The position numbers and the translations under genes are program-made. The notes beneath the pieces are model-generated. The model searched no databases. It had not been told where the DNA came from and saw only the letters and a list, made by a program, of their open reading frames with translations. This document shows positions 17,675 to 25,321 of a stretch of 39,956 nucleotides of DNA, one piece after another. The DNA comes from Salinimicrobium marinum (GTDB lineage Bacteria > Bacteroidota > Bacteroidia > Flavobacteriales > Flavobacteriaceae), in NCBI RefSeq assembly GCF_014651535.1, contig NZ_BMXB01000023.1:1-39956 (forward strand), in the 5' to 3' direction. The first letter of the stretch is position 1, and every line of letters starts with the position of its first letter.

Positions 17675-17920
17675 AATTTTAAAAACCACAGTTGGAAAAT
17701 CTTTCAGCTTGCAAGACTACCATTCGGGCATCAAGTAAATTGAGCACCAGCATCGCTAACAATATTTTCCAAAACCATACTCAGCAACAGGTATGAAAAC
17801 ACTATACTTATATCGGTTAACTCGTGGTTCACTATATTTACCAATAAAATTACGTCAAAATCCTACGCTAGGTAATTTATTTAACGCGGGTCTCAGCATG
17901 GCGTACTCATTTAATTTACT
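17675..17920 (-). ncRNA. Candidate bridge RNA region of the IS110 element
   Basis: About 250 bp without an open frame lies directly upstream of the transposase. It holds the 9 bp stem TTGGAAAAT/ATTTTCCAA and further short complementarities. IS110-group elements encode a structured RNA here whose loops guide the recombinase to target and donor DNA (work on IS621). Assignment is by position and the visible stem only; the loops and core dinucleotide were not resolved. Confidence 0.4.
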
Positions 17921-18014
17921 GCTTCTCATTTTAGCGTCACCCTGAATTTATTTCAGGCTCCAAACGTCAGGATCTCACAATTACAAGATGCTGAAACAAG
18001 TCTACCATTGACGT
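17921..18014. repeat. REP-like palindromic repeat, copy B
   Basis: The second copy of the repeat at 16261-16353, same orientation and 94 bp long, with two arm mismatches, one single-base gap and about 14 differences in the ~28 bp centre. It lies between the IS110 non-coding region and the stop of the glycosyltransferase at 18028. Together the two copies bracket the insertion sequence. Confidence 0.75.
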
Positions 18015-18027
18015 GAAACTAAAGTAA

Positions 18028-19197
18028 TTAATTCTTTCTCAGTACCTCCTTTATAGCTCCTTCAAACCTTTCCAAAGTAAACTTTTGACTCCATTCCTTT
18101 GCGGCTTCAGACTTTTTCCGCATCTTCTCAGGAATTGCCATCAATTCTACTATCTTTTCCACATCCTCCACTCTGTTTCTCTGCTCTCTGCTCTTTTCTT
18201 TCTCCGAAATCAAGATCCCACGACTTCCATAATCAAGCATCCACGGCACACAACTCACCGGGGTGGAAATCGGGACACATCCAAAGAACATGGCCTCTGC
18301 CACCGCTTTTGGCCAGCCTTCAGATTGAGAAGGTAAAATTAGAAAATGTGATTGCTTATAAGCACGTTTCAATTCTTCCAAAGGTCTGCTTCCTTCAAAA
18401 TCGACCAGTTGCTCAATATTTTCATCCCTACAATAGGCTTTCAGCATTTTCATTTCCGGACCATCGCCGTATACTTTCAATTTTATTGCGCGAGCCTCCC
18501 GGCTCGTGCTCTTGTTTAATTCTCTATTAATTTTCTGAACTAATTGTATCGCTTTCAGAGGATGTTTTCCCGGCACCAGATTTCCGACATATAAAAAAAT
18601 AAAAGGAGCTTCAAAATTCTTCTCTTCCACTCCTCGTTTCTCTATTTCAGAAAAGGAAGCCGTGAAGAAAGGTTTGATATTCTTCGACTGGTGCGGCCAT
18701 TCGCCATATACCAGCACCTGCATGTTTCTGGTTAAAAAGGTATTGTTTAATATCCACTTTTGGAGGTTATAGCTCCATGGCTGCTCTGCTTTTGGCTCCC
18801 AGTTTCCGGCGTATTTTACCGTTTTAGGCTTCTTCGGAAAGAATATCTGAACAATACAGGCAATTAGTCCGATGTTTCCGGGGCAGCGTAGGTGGATGTG
18901 GTCACTCCGCTTCATTGCAAGAAAAATATTCAGAAAAATTTCCGGCAGATTAGTCAGGCCAAGAAAAGCAGATTTTCCGGAAAGTAAGTTGATCGCAGGA
19001 ATTTTGGTAAAAAGAAGCTTTTTATGAGAGTAAGCCAGTTCAGCAGACTGAACAGGATTATTTGATAAAGGAGCCACGACTTCCACCTCATCTACATAAT
19101 TAAACCAGAGATTCATTTCCCGCATATAGGGTCCATAAGAGTAAAAGGAATTTTCCTGCGCTTTATGTTCTATATATGTGATGACGGTAAATCTCAT
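18028..19197 (-). CDS. GT4 family glycosyltransferase with an in-frame palindromic insert
   Basis: A 389-residue GT-B enzyme. The C-terminal domain has FIFLYVGNLVPGKHPLKAI, KVYGDGPEMKMLKAYC and the donor-site motif SQSEGWPKAVAEAMFFGCVPIST, with E-x7-E intact. The N-terminal half includes an IHLRCPGNIGLIACI segment and a conserved YAGNWEPK. Between the two halves of a beta-alpha unit the reading frame passes through a GC-rich palindrome (18488-18509) that encodes STSREARA, apparently an inserted repeat tolerated in a surface loop. The gene ends beside the REP-like repeat and starts 8 bp after the propeller gene, so the two are probably co-transcribed. Confidence 0.88.
   Translation of the reverse strand: MRFTVITYIEHKAQENSFYSYGPYMREMNLWFNYVDEVEVVAPLSNNPVQSAELAYSHKKLLFTKIPAINLLSGKSAFLGLTNLPEIFLNIFLAMKRSDHIHLRCPGNIGLIACIVQIFFPKKPKTVKYAGNWEPKAEQPWSYNLQKWILNNTFLTRNMQVLVYGEWPHQSKNIKPFFTASFSEIEKRGVEEKNFEAPFIFLYVGNLVPGKHPLKAIQLVQKINRELNKSTSREARAIKLKVYGDGPEMKMLKAYCRDENIEQLVDFEGSRPLEELKRAYKQSHFLILPSQSEGWPKAVAEAMFFGCVPISTPVSCVPWMLDYGSRGILISEKEKSREQRNRVEDVEKIVELMAIPEKMRKKSEAAKEWSQKFTLERFEGAIKEVLRKN
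18488..18509. repeat. Small GC-rich palindrome inside a coding region
   Basis: GCGCGAGCC (18488-18496) and GGCTCGTGC (18501-18509) pair with one mismatch around TCCC. The GC content contrasts sharply with the surrounding AT-rich gene, and the sequence stays in frame, which suggests insertion of a small mobile palindrome. Confidence 0.6.
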
Positions 19198-19205
19198 TCC
19201 TGCTT

Positions 19206-20201
19206 CTACTGCGTAAAAAAGTTGTAAAAATCTATCCAGTTATGTTTCAGTGTTCTTTTGTATTGCCATTCCAGTCTGTTGCCAAGATGGCGATCCCCGT
19301 CATATACCATATAATATTCATCTTCATATTTCTGTATATCCAAATGATGCATTCCCCTGTTAAACCATTCTATTTCCGACTGAGGTTGCAGATATAAATT
19401 CTCTTCAAGAGCAAGAGCAAGATTTTCTCCGTTGGTTTCCAGCCTATAAATAGAAATACTGGTTCCATAACCTGCCGACATATTTTGAAGAGGAAGATAC
19501 CACGTATTCTTTACATTAAAAAAACGTCCTCCGGGACGCGTCTCATTTCCCCAGTCCTGTCTGTAATTTTCCACTTCGGACCATTTCCCTTCTAGAGAAT
19601 CTGCCGTGAACATATACTGTTTCATATCATCATCTACGGCAACGATGAGATTCAGGCTTTCACTTAAAAGCAGGGACGGATCTTTTAAACCTATATTGGT
19701 AATAAGGGTATCAGTAATGCGCCAGGAATAAGGAAAATTATCGGCTTTATACAGTAAAATATTATTAGATCCTTTAGTTTCCGGTAGCATATAGATTTCT
19801 TCCTTATGTGTAAATACCTGGGGATAGGAAAGATGGAAATCTTCGTCCAAAACAGTTCCTTTATAATCATAGTTCTTTCCGTCAGGAGAAGTCAGTAAAG
19901 CGATATTGGCATTTCCCCTCCCCTTAATTTCCACAAAAAGATAGAACGTATCTTTTTCTTTGATAAAAAAGGGATCTGCTATATAGTCTATGGGTTCGGG
20001 AAGTAAGCCATCAATGAATTCGTAGGTGACGATATTCACAGGATCTATTTTTTGCTCTTGAAGGGGATTTGATGATTTCTGAAATCCAACGGACCACGGA
20101 CCGACCGCAGGGGTAACAAATGGATATCTGGTATGGAAGACCAGCAGGATGACCCCTCCTAAAATTAGAACTCCAACCAGGATTGACAACTTTCTATTCA
20201 T
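19206..20201 (-). CDS. Membrane-anchored beta-propeller protein, GINT1 N-terminal-like
   Basis: A 331-residue protein with one N-terminal hydrophobic anchor (residues ~5-24, LSILVGVLILGGVILLVFH) and the rest probably outside the cytoplasmic membrane. The body has repeated strand blocks of the five-bladed propeller type: ADPFFIKEKDTFYLFVEI, HLSYPQVFTHKEEIYMLPE, IGLKDPSLLL and DEYYMVYDGD. They resemble the N-terminal domain of plant glucosamine inositolphosphorylceramide transferase 1 and, more distantly, GH43/GH32 folds. No glycosyltransferase domain is attached. Function is unknown; glycan binding or modification in the locus is an inference. It sits between two GT4 genes with gaps of 8 and 31 bp, so it belongs to the operon. 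Confidence 0.65.
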   Translation of the reverse strand: MNRKLSILVGVLILGGVILLVFHTRYPFVTPAVGPWSVGFQKSSNPLQEQKIDPVNIVTYEFIDGLLPEPIDYIADPFFIKEKDTFYLFVEIKGRGNANIALLTSPDGKNYDYKGTVLDEDFHLSYPQVFTHKEEIYMLPETKGSNNILLYKADNFPYSWRITDTLITNIGLKDPSLLLSESLNLIVAVDDDMKQYMFTADSLEGKWSEVENYRQDWGNETRPGGRFFNVKNTWYLPLQNMSAGYGTSISIYRLETNGENLALALEENLYLQPQSEIEWFNRGMHHLDIQKYEDEYYMVYDGDRHLGNRLEWQYKRTLKHNWIDFYNFFTQ

Positions 20202-20232
20202 TCTCTTTTAGAGGGATTGCTCTTTTTGTTGT

Positions 20233-21300
20233 CTATAATTGCTTTAATTTCTCAAACACGATAGTAGTCGCACTTTCTACTTCAAATTCCTCTTTAAATC
20301 GTGCATAACAATTTTTACTGAATTCTTGCCGAAGCCCTTCATCTTTTAATAATTTCAGGATTTTTTCCGATAGGTCTACCTCATTTTTTGGTTCAAAAAG
20401 AAATCCGTCTTTGCCATCTCTAATGATCTCTGCAATCCCCGAAGTATTGGAACCTATCACCGGTGTTTTTACCGAAAAACTTTCAATTAATACAAAGCCA
20501 AATGCTTCCACTACAGAAGGGACTACTGCCAGGTATGCACTTGAAAATTCTTTCAAAACCCTTTCCTTCGACTGACTTCCAGCAAAAACAACATTTTTGG
20601 AAATATTAAATTCAACGGCTTTTTTCTGAAGTTGTTTAATCCTGCTCCCCTTCAGTGAACCTCCTATCAGTGTCAGTTTAATCTCAGGAAACTTTTTGAG
20701 TACAGCAGGCATAGCTTCCAATAGAGTATCAACTCCTTTCGACGGCCACATATTTCCTACATATAGAATTTTATTTCTCTGAACCTGATGATTTTCTAAT
20801 GGATATTCCTTTACTGCATTATAGCAGACTTCGATCTTGCTGTCCCTGACTCCAAAATTCTCTCTCAAATCTCTTTTAGTGGCATTTGAATTTGCTATGA
20901 CTTTAGTAGCTAACTTATAAAGGATCTTCTTTCTAATCAGCAGGTTTTTTTTCGTCTGAAACTGAGTAGAAATCGTTCGGGCCCAGGGAATCCTGTATTT
21001 TACACCAAATAGATAACCAACTACTAAAAAGATGTTGATGGATCCGAACATGGAGATCATCATATCGGGCCGGTATTCTTTTACCTTCTGAATCAAAAAC
21101 TTAAAGTCCTTCCATTTTGTGGGTCTTCTTGATGGCCATTTGAATATTTCTATTTTGAATGATATTGGAATTTGATGATCTTTTACACTATCTGTAATAA
21201 TAATCACCCGGAATTCTTCTGACAATTTATTCGACAATTCGATAAAATAATCAGATACAGAGGTATTGGCAATACTGAATGACAGAAATATGGTTTTCAA
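20233..21300 (-). CDS. GT4 family glycosyltransferase
   Basis: A 355-residue GT-B enzyme from a TTG start at 21300, giving MKTIFLSFSIANTSVSDYF. The frame runs further up to another TTG at 21336, but the extra residues (FHLCCIKLISV) do not look like a GT4 N-terminus. The donor domain has KILYVGNMWPSKGVDTLLEA, LTLIGGSLKGSRIK and VVEAFGFVLIESFSVKTPVI with E-x7-E intact, followed by IAEIIRDGKDGFLF. This is a retaining transferase using a nucleotide sugar in the cytoplasm; specificity is unknown. Confidence 0.87.
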   Translation of the reverse strand: MKTIFLSFSIANTSVSDYFIELSNKLSEEFRVIIITDSVKDHQIPISFKIEIFKWPSRRPTKWKDFKFLIQKVKEYRPDMMISMFGSINIFLVVGYLFGVKYRIPWARTISTQFQTKKNLLIRKKILYKLATKVIANSNATKRDLRENFGVRDSKIEVCYNAVKEYPLENHQVQRNKILYVGNMWPSKGVDTLLEAMPAVLKKFPEIKLTLIGGSLKGSRIKQLQKKAVEFNISKNVVFAGSQSKERVLKEFSSAYLAVVPSVVEAFGFVLIESFSVKTPVIGSNTSGIAEIIRDGKDGFLFEPKNEVDLSEKILKLLKDEGLRQEFSKNCYARFKEEFEVESATTIVFEKLKQL

Positions 21301-21365
21301 TACTGAAATTAATTTTATGCAACATAGGTGAAACAAGTCCCTATCTGATTATTCCAGGAACTTTA

Positions 21366-22364
21366 TTATTGCTCTTTAGGATTATTAATTAATAAACTCA
21401 CCCAACCCGCCATACGTCCTGTCGCTTCCGTAAAAGCTTCTTTTCTTTTATTAGTATTAAAAACATTGGATAGCCTTATCAAGGTAAGCAAAAAAGAAGT
21501 GGCATTCCACTTTGCCCTGGCTTTAAATGTAGGATTTGGATTTTTCACCCGCCATACATACCAACCATTCCTAACTACCATTTTGCCATAATTATATTTA
21601 TTTGGTCTCCCTTCTGAAGCATGATGATGTTCCACTCTTGCATTGGTGTTCACGTACAGTTTCCCGAGTTTCGAAACCTTGAGGGAAAAATCGGCGTCTT
21701 CATAGAGCCCGTAACCTTCAAAATATGTAGAATATTTTAATTTTTCAAACACTCCTTTTTTATAGCTCGCTATCCCTCCCATCAACATTTCCACTTCATA
21801 GGTTTTTCCGCTGGGTGGTAAAAATCCTGTGGAATAGCCATGAGAGAAATCCGGCATAAAACCCGGAGGAACATTTGGGGGTAGTCCCAATTTCTTTCGC
21901 AATTTAAACCTGGAGCCTTCGATCCTCTTCCAATTGTCATAAACAAATTCTGATTCTGTTGGTTTATACCCTTCAGGAACCTGTTGCCATTCCTGTTCAT
22001 TTATAATATGGCCGGAAACACCTAATGCTTCAGGATGTTTCTCATAGGTTTTCAAAATTTCTTCAAAATAAGAAGTATCTAGTACCGTGTCATCATCCAG
22101 AAAGAATACTACCTCTACATCCTGTCTTAATTTTTCCACACCAAAATTCCTCTGCCTGGTTAGTCCCCGCTGTTGTTCGTCTACCTTATAATATTCCAGG
22201 TTTGGAAATGGATCGTGCTGAAAAAGATTTCCTGTCCTATCATCCTCTGAACCATCAATGATCAGGATCTGATTTGGCAGTACTGTTTGTTCTTTTACGG
22301 AATCCAGCAACCTCTTTAGAGCTTCCGGACGTTGATAGGTACAAATTATTAAACTGGATTTCAT
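21366..22364 (-). CDS. GT2 family glycosyltransferase
   Basis: A 332-residue GT-A enzyme. It opens MKSSLIICTYQRPEALKRLL, with the donor aspartate in IIDGSEDD, the RGLTRQRNFGV segment, and the metal-binding motif FFLDDDTVLD near residues 90-99. A later YEDADFSLKVSKLG matches the catalytic-base region (ED) of inverting GT2 enzymes. Upstream it is separated by a 73 bp gap from the next gene. Likely role is adding one sugar to the repeat unit; the sugar is unknown. Confidence 0.88.
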   Translation of the reverse strand: MKSSLIICTYQRPEALKRLLDSVKEQTVLPNQILIIDGSEDDRTGNLFQHDPFPNLEYYKVDEQQRGLTRQRNFGVEKLRQDVEVVFFLDDDTVLDTSYFEEILKTYEKHPEALGVSGHIINEQEWQQVPEGYKPTESEFVYDNWKRIEGSRFKLRKKLGLPPNVPPGFMPDFSHGYSTGFLPPSGKTYEVEMLMGGIASYKKGVFEKLKYSTYFEGYGLYEDADFSLKVSKLGKLYVNTNARVEHHHASEGRPNKYNYGKMVVRNGWYVWRVKNPNPTFKARAKWNATSFLLTLIRLSNVFNTNKRKEAFTEATGRMAGWVSLLINNPKEQ

Positions 22365-22437
22365 CGCGGGTAAATATAGAGGTTTGATCCTGAAAATGAA
22401 ATGATATTGAAAAATGGGATCTTGTGATGCAGTGAAC

Positions 22438-23997
22438 CTATGTAGACCTAAGACTCTGTCCCTGCTTCATCAGCTTTTCAGCCCAATCCATACTTTTCTT
22501 CCACCTCTTATTCATCGAAGAAATGTAAGAAACCGGATTCTTAATTTTCTGCCGGGGATAGAACTTTATAAATAAAGATATTTTATATCCCCTGATCTGG
22601 TGTGGAGTATAGTTTCTCAGTGCGTATGCCATTACAGTAGGTGAAGGTTTTGGCAACGGATCTTCCGTTTCCCATTCTAAAATTGGCTTTTCCCGGAAAC
22701 CTCCCATCGGGGCTTTCAGGTGTGCAATTTCCAGGTTCGGATGATAAATAATATCACATCCAACCCGCCTCAATTGCATCCCGAAATCTGTATCTTCCCC
22801 ATGGCCGTGCTCGAAAATTTCTGAAAATCTACATTTTTTCGCATATAGAGATTTTACCACACTGGTACCTGATCCAAAACTTCCCCATTGTTTTATTTTT
22901 CCAAAGACAGTTTCTTCTCCCGGTTGCCTGCAATTCATATTTACAGCACATAGATCGTATCTTTTTATTTCAGAAAAAATATTTTCCAAAAGATTTCTAC
23001 TGATTCTTATATCATCATCTGCAAAGAATACATATTCCGAAGTAACCTCTTTCAGAGCAATATTCCTTGCCTTACAGGCACCGGTACGATGAATAAAATG
23101 GTGTACAATTTCAAAGGGCCAATTTTCCCCTTTTATAAACTCCAATTCAGAAGCTGAAGTGATATTCGGATTCTGCTCCACGATGATTATTTTCTTCGGG
23201 AGGTGCGTCTGAACTGAAAAATCTTTCAAGACATCGTATAAATATTCGGCTCTTCCCATTGTGGGAATAATTACATCAATACTTCCTGAAGTAGAATTAT
23301 TCTTCCGGGAAGCATTGATAAAACCAGATAAGTCTATACTTCTTCGAAAGAATTTAGAATGAAAAAAGCTCTTGAAAAGAGATAGCAGAGGAAATGACCT
23401 TTCGTAAACAATAAAACATATAAGTAATACTGACGTCCAGGCAGTAGAATAATGCTGATGAACGAATCGGAAAAGATCCACTTTGTTGGCCGTACTTTTC
23501 GGTTTAGTATTTTCAGAAGGATATACTAATTTCGGCTCACTGTAACAGAACAAGCCATTCTGCTGCCCGATTTTAGCCACGGAATTTAACAGGAAATTGA
23601 AATCCTTCTCCTTTCTGAATAATTGCCCGAATTTCAACAGTACTTCTCCTTTAATTCCACCTACATCACTGCTCATTCGCCAGGTTCCGTAAGAGACACT
23701 TCTTTCAACGCTAATGAAAGGAAGTTGGTCTACGTAACCTATACTGGCGGGAAGAAAGGTTGTTTTAACAGCATAGGAAGCCATGATTAAATTATGATGG
23801 AAGATCCCGTTCCAGCTGTCCATTTCCAAATTGCCCAATGAACCCTCTTCACTCCAACCGAGTATTTCATCGGGGAATTTTTCTGCTAATTCCCAAAGAG
23901 CCTCTGTACAGGTTTTGCTTGTAAGATGTACTTCTTCAGGATTGCAAGAAAGAACTCTTACAGGAATTTTTGCATTTTGATGGACGAGTATTTTCAA
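22438..23997 (-). CDS. Two-domain GT2 glycosyltransferase with N-terminal extension and TM helix
   Basis: A 519-residue protein from a TTG start at 23997 (MKILVHQNAKIPVRVLS). The open frame continues to 24153, but those 52 residues are translated from a palindromic repeat and a promoter-like element and are not credible. Residues ~1-195 form a domain I do not recognise, with PDEILGWSEEG and VGGIKGEVLLKFG. A hydrophobic helix follows (TAWTSVLLICFIVYERSF, ~205-222). Residues ~255-480 are a GT2 domain: DVIIPTMGRAEYLYDVL, the metal motif FFADDDIRIS, and GHGEDTDFGMQLRRVG in the catalytic-base region. The first domain could be a degenerate transferase or an acceptor-binding module. Confidence 0.8.
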   Translation of the reverse strand: MKILVHQNAKIPVRVLSCNPEEVHLTSKTCTEALWELAEKFPDEILGWSEEGSLGNLEMDSWNGIFHHNLIMASYAVKTTFLPASIGYVDQLPFISVERSVSYGTWRMSSDVGGIKGEVLLKFGQLFRKEKDFNFLLNSVAKIGQQNGLFCYSEPKLVYPSENTKPKSTANKVDLFRFVHQHYSTAWTSVLLICFIVYERSFPLLSLFKSFFHSKFFRRSIDLSGFINASRKNNSTSGSIDVIIPTMGRAEYLYDVLKDFSVQTHLPKKIIIVEQNPNITSASELEFIKGENWPFEIVHHFIHRTGACKARNIALKEVTSEYVFFADDDIRISRNLLENIFSEIKRYDLCAVNMNCRQPGEETVFGKIKQWGSFGSGTSVVKSLYAKKCRFSEIFEHGHGEDTDFGMQLRRVGCDIIYHPNLEIAHLKAPMGGFREKPILEWETEDPLPKPSPTVMAYALRNYTPHQIRGYKISLFIKFYPRQKIKNPVSYISSMNKRWKKSMDWAEKLMKQGQSLRST

Positions 23998-24015
23998 ATG
24001 AGAATGGGGTTTGGA

Positions 24016-24023
24016 CAAATGTA
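24016..24023 (-). promoter_or_regulatory. Candidate -7 element ahead of the two-domain GT2 gene
   Basis: The minus strand reads TACATTTG, matching TAnnTTTG, 18 bp before the TTG start at 23997. There is no clear -33 TTG because the upstream DNA is the GC-rich repeat at 24039-24090. The element supports the shorter gene start. Confidence 0.4.
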
Positions 24024-24038
24024 GTATTTTTTCCTCAT

Positions 24039-24090
24039 CCTCTCCCCCCGCTCCCGGTATCCACCGGGACAGGCTCTCTCCGAAGGAGAG
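24039..24090. repeat. GC-rich intergenic palindromic repeat
   Basis: The segment contains CCCGGT/ACCGGG (24053-24058 with 24063-24068) and CTCTCC/GGAGAG (24076-24081 with 24085-24090), plus C-rich runs, in an otherwise AT-rich locus. The pattern recalls dispersed intergenic repeats common in flavobacterial genomes. It lies between the stop of a GT4 gene at 24182 and the GT2 gene start. Confidence 0.6.
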
Positions 24091-24181
24091 GGAACTCAAC
24101 CGGAGTACTGAATTAAAAGCCGAATTCGACGAAGTGCAGCAATCACACATCACTCCTTCACTTCATTACTTCATCACAACG

Positions 24182-25321
24182 TCACTTCCCCACAACCCCT
24201 TTATAAAATTTATTATTCCTCTGCACAATTACTTCTGTGGAAAACTTCTTTACCACCTGCTCGCGTGCAGCTTTTCCCATTTGTTGTGCACGTTCCGGGG
24301 CTTGTAATAATCGTAATATTTTCTCAGCATAGGCGAAATGATTAGTAGGATCTTCTGTATATCCTGTTTCCCCATAAATCATTACTTCTTTTGCCCAACC
24401 TATATTTGAAGTTACCAGAGCTTTTTCCATGGCCATGGCTTCAAGCCAGGTCATTGGCAGGGCTTCGGCAAAACTCGGCAGGACGACAACAGCGGCGGAA
24501 GCTATGTACTCCCTGATCCTCTCATAAGCCACTCCGGGGATATGCTGTACCTGCCCCTTTGCTTCCGGAGAAAGTTTTTGCTGAAAAAGCTCTAATGTAG
24601 ATTTGTTTTCAAATATATCATTCACATCTTTTCCCAAGAGCAACAATTTAACTTCAGGCTTTTGCTCCACCACTATATTGAAAATCTGCGCCAGCTCCAG
24701 GACTCCCTTTTTCCTGATGAGACTTCCGAAGTAAAGCAGGGTATCCGGCACTATGTCTTTAGAATATGGGTTAAAATATTCTGTATCTACTGAATTTGGA
24801 ATGACGCTAATATTTTTCTTCAGTTTAAATATCTCCGCAGTTTGTTTTGCCGTGAATTCGCTAACTGATAAAAGCCGATCTGCATCTTTCAAAGCTTCTT
24901 TTTCAAACCAGAAATTCTTCTTTTTCTGTGGCCTCCCCTCCAGCTTACAAAAATAAGCATCACTGCCATTCATCCTGATCACCAATGGGCAGCGCAGCTT
25001 CATAAAAGCAGTAATTCCTGTCCAGTCAGGAGCCTCAATGGCTTCTATTTTATCTACTACAATAAAATTGTTCAGGTAATTCTGAAGAAATTTTCTATAT
25101 AAGAACCATCCGGCCAACCTGAATTTCCGTTGCCTGATCAAATGGAATTTGATGCCATTTTCAGTAAATACAGCATCTTCTTTCTGCCCATAAACAAAAA
25201 TGGAAACCGTTACTCCTTCCGCAGCCAGTGCATCAGTCATATTACCAATACTGGTACCGATACCGGCGGAAGAAAGTACCCTCGGATGTGGATATTCCGG
25301 AGTTAAAAAACCTAGGTGCAT
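24182..25321 (-). CDS. GT4 family glycosyltransferase
   Basis: A 379-residue GT-B enzyme. It begins MHLGFLTPEYPHPRVLSSAG with the acceptor-side glycine loop GIGTSIGNM. The donor half has VIPNSVDTEYFNP, LLYFGSLIRKKGVLELAQIF, LLLLGKDVND and the motif SFAEALPMTWLEAMAMEKALV with E-x7-E intact. Its start overlaps the stop of the upstream gene by 10 bp, indicating coupled translation. Donor sugar unknown. A repeat-rich spacer follows, so a transcript break after this gene is possible. Confidence 0.9.
   Translation of the reverse strand: MHLGFLTPEYPHPRVLSSAGIGTSIGNMTDALAAEGVTVSIFVYGQKEDAVFTENGIKFHLIRQRKFRLAGWFLYRKFLQNYLNNFIVVDKIEAIEAPDWTGITAFMKLRCPLVIRMNGSDAYFCKLEGRPQKKKNFWFEKEALKDADRLLSVSEFTAKQTAEIFKLKKNISVIPNSVDTEYFNPYSKDIVPDTLLYFGSLIRKKGVLELAQIFNIVVEQKPEVKLLLLGKDVNDIFENKSTLELFQQKLSPEAKGQVQHIPGVAYERIREYIASAAVVVLPSFAEALPMTWLEAMAMEKALVTSNIGWAKEVMIYGETGYTEDPTNHFAYAEKILRLLQAPERAQQMGKAAREQVVKKFSTEVIVQRNNKFYKGVVGK

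Larger units (their letters stand above)
16354..17920 (-). mobile_element. IS110-family insertion sequence (approximate limits)
   Basis: The element comprises the transposase at 16359-17666 and about 250 bp of non-coding DNA on its 5' side. IS110 elements lack long terminal inverted repeats and make no clear target duplication, so exact ends cannot be set by eye. The limits given are simply the inner edges of the two flanking REP-like repeats. The non-coding part contains a perfect 9 bp inverted repeat (TTGGAAAAT at 17692-17700 with ATTTTCCAA at 17764-17772), enclosing a 63-base loop region, in the place where IS110-group elements encode their bridge RNA. Confidence 0.7.

Noticed and set aside
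16261-18014. Reading the two flanking repeats as terminal direct repeats of a composite transposon
   Set aside because: Their centres differ at about half the positions and they have palindromic arms, so they look like independent REP-type elements rather than ends of one transposon.
24000-24153. Upstream 52-residue extension of the two-domain GT2 gene, including MMCDCCTSSNS
   Set aside because: Encoded by a palindromic intergenic repeat and overlapping a -7 promoter element; the TTG at 23997 gives a natural start.
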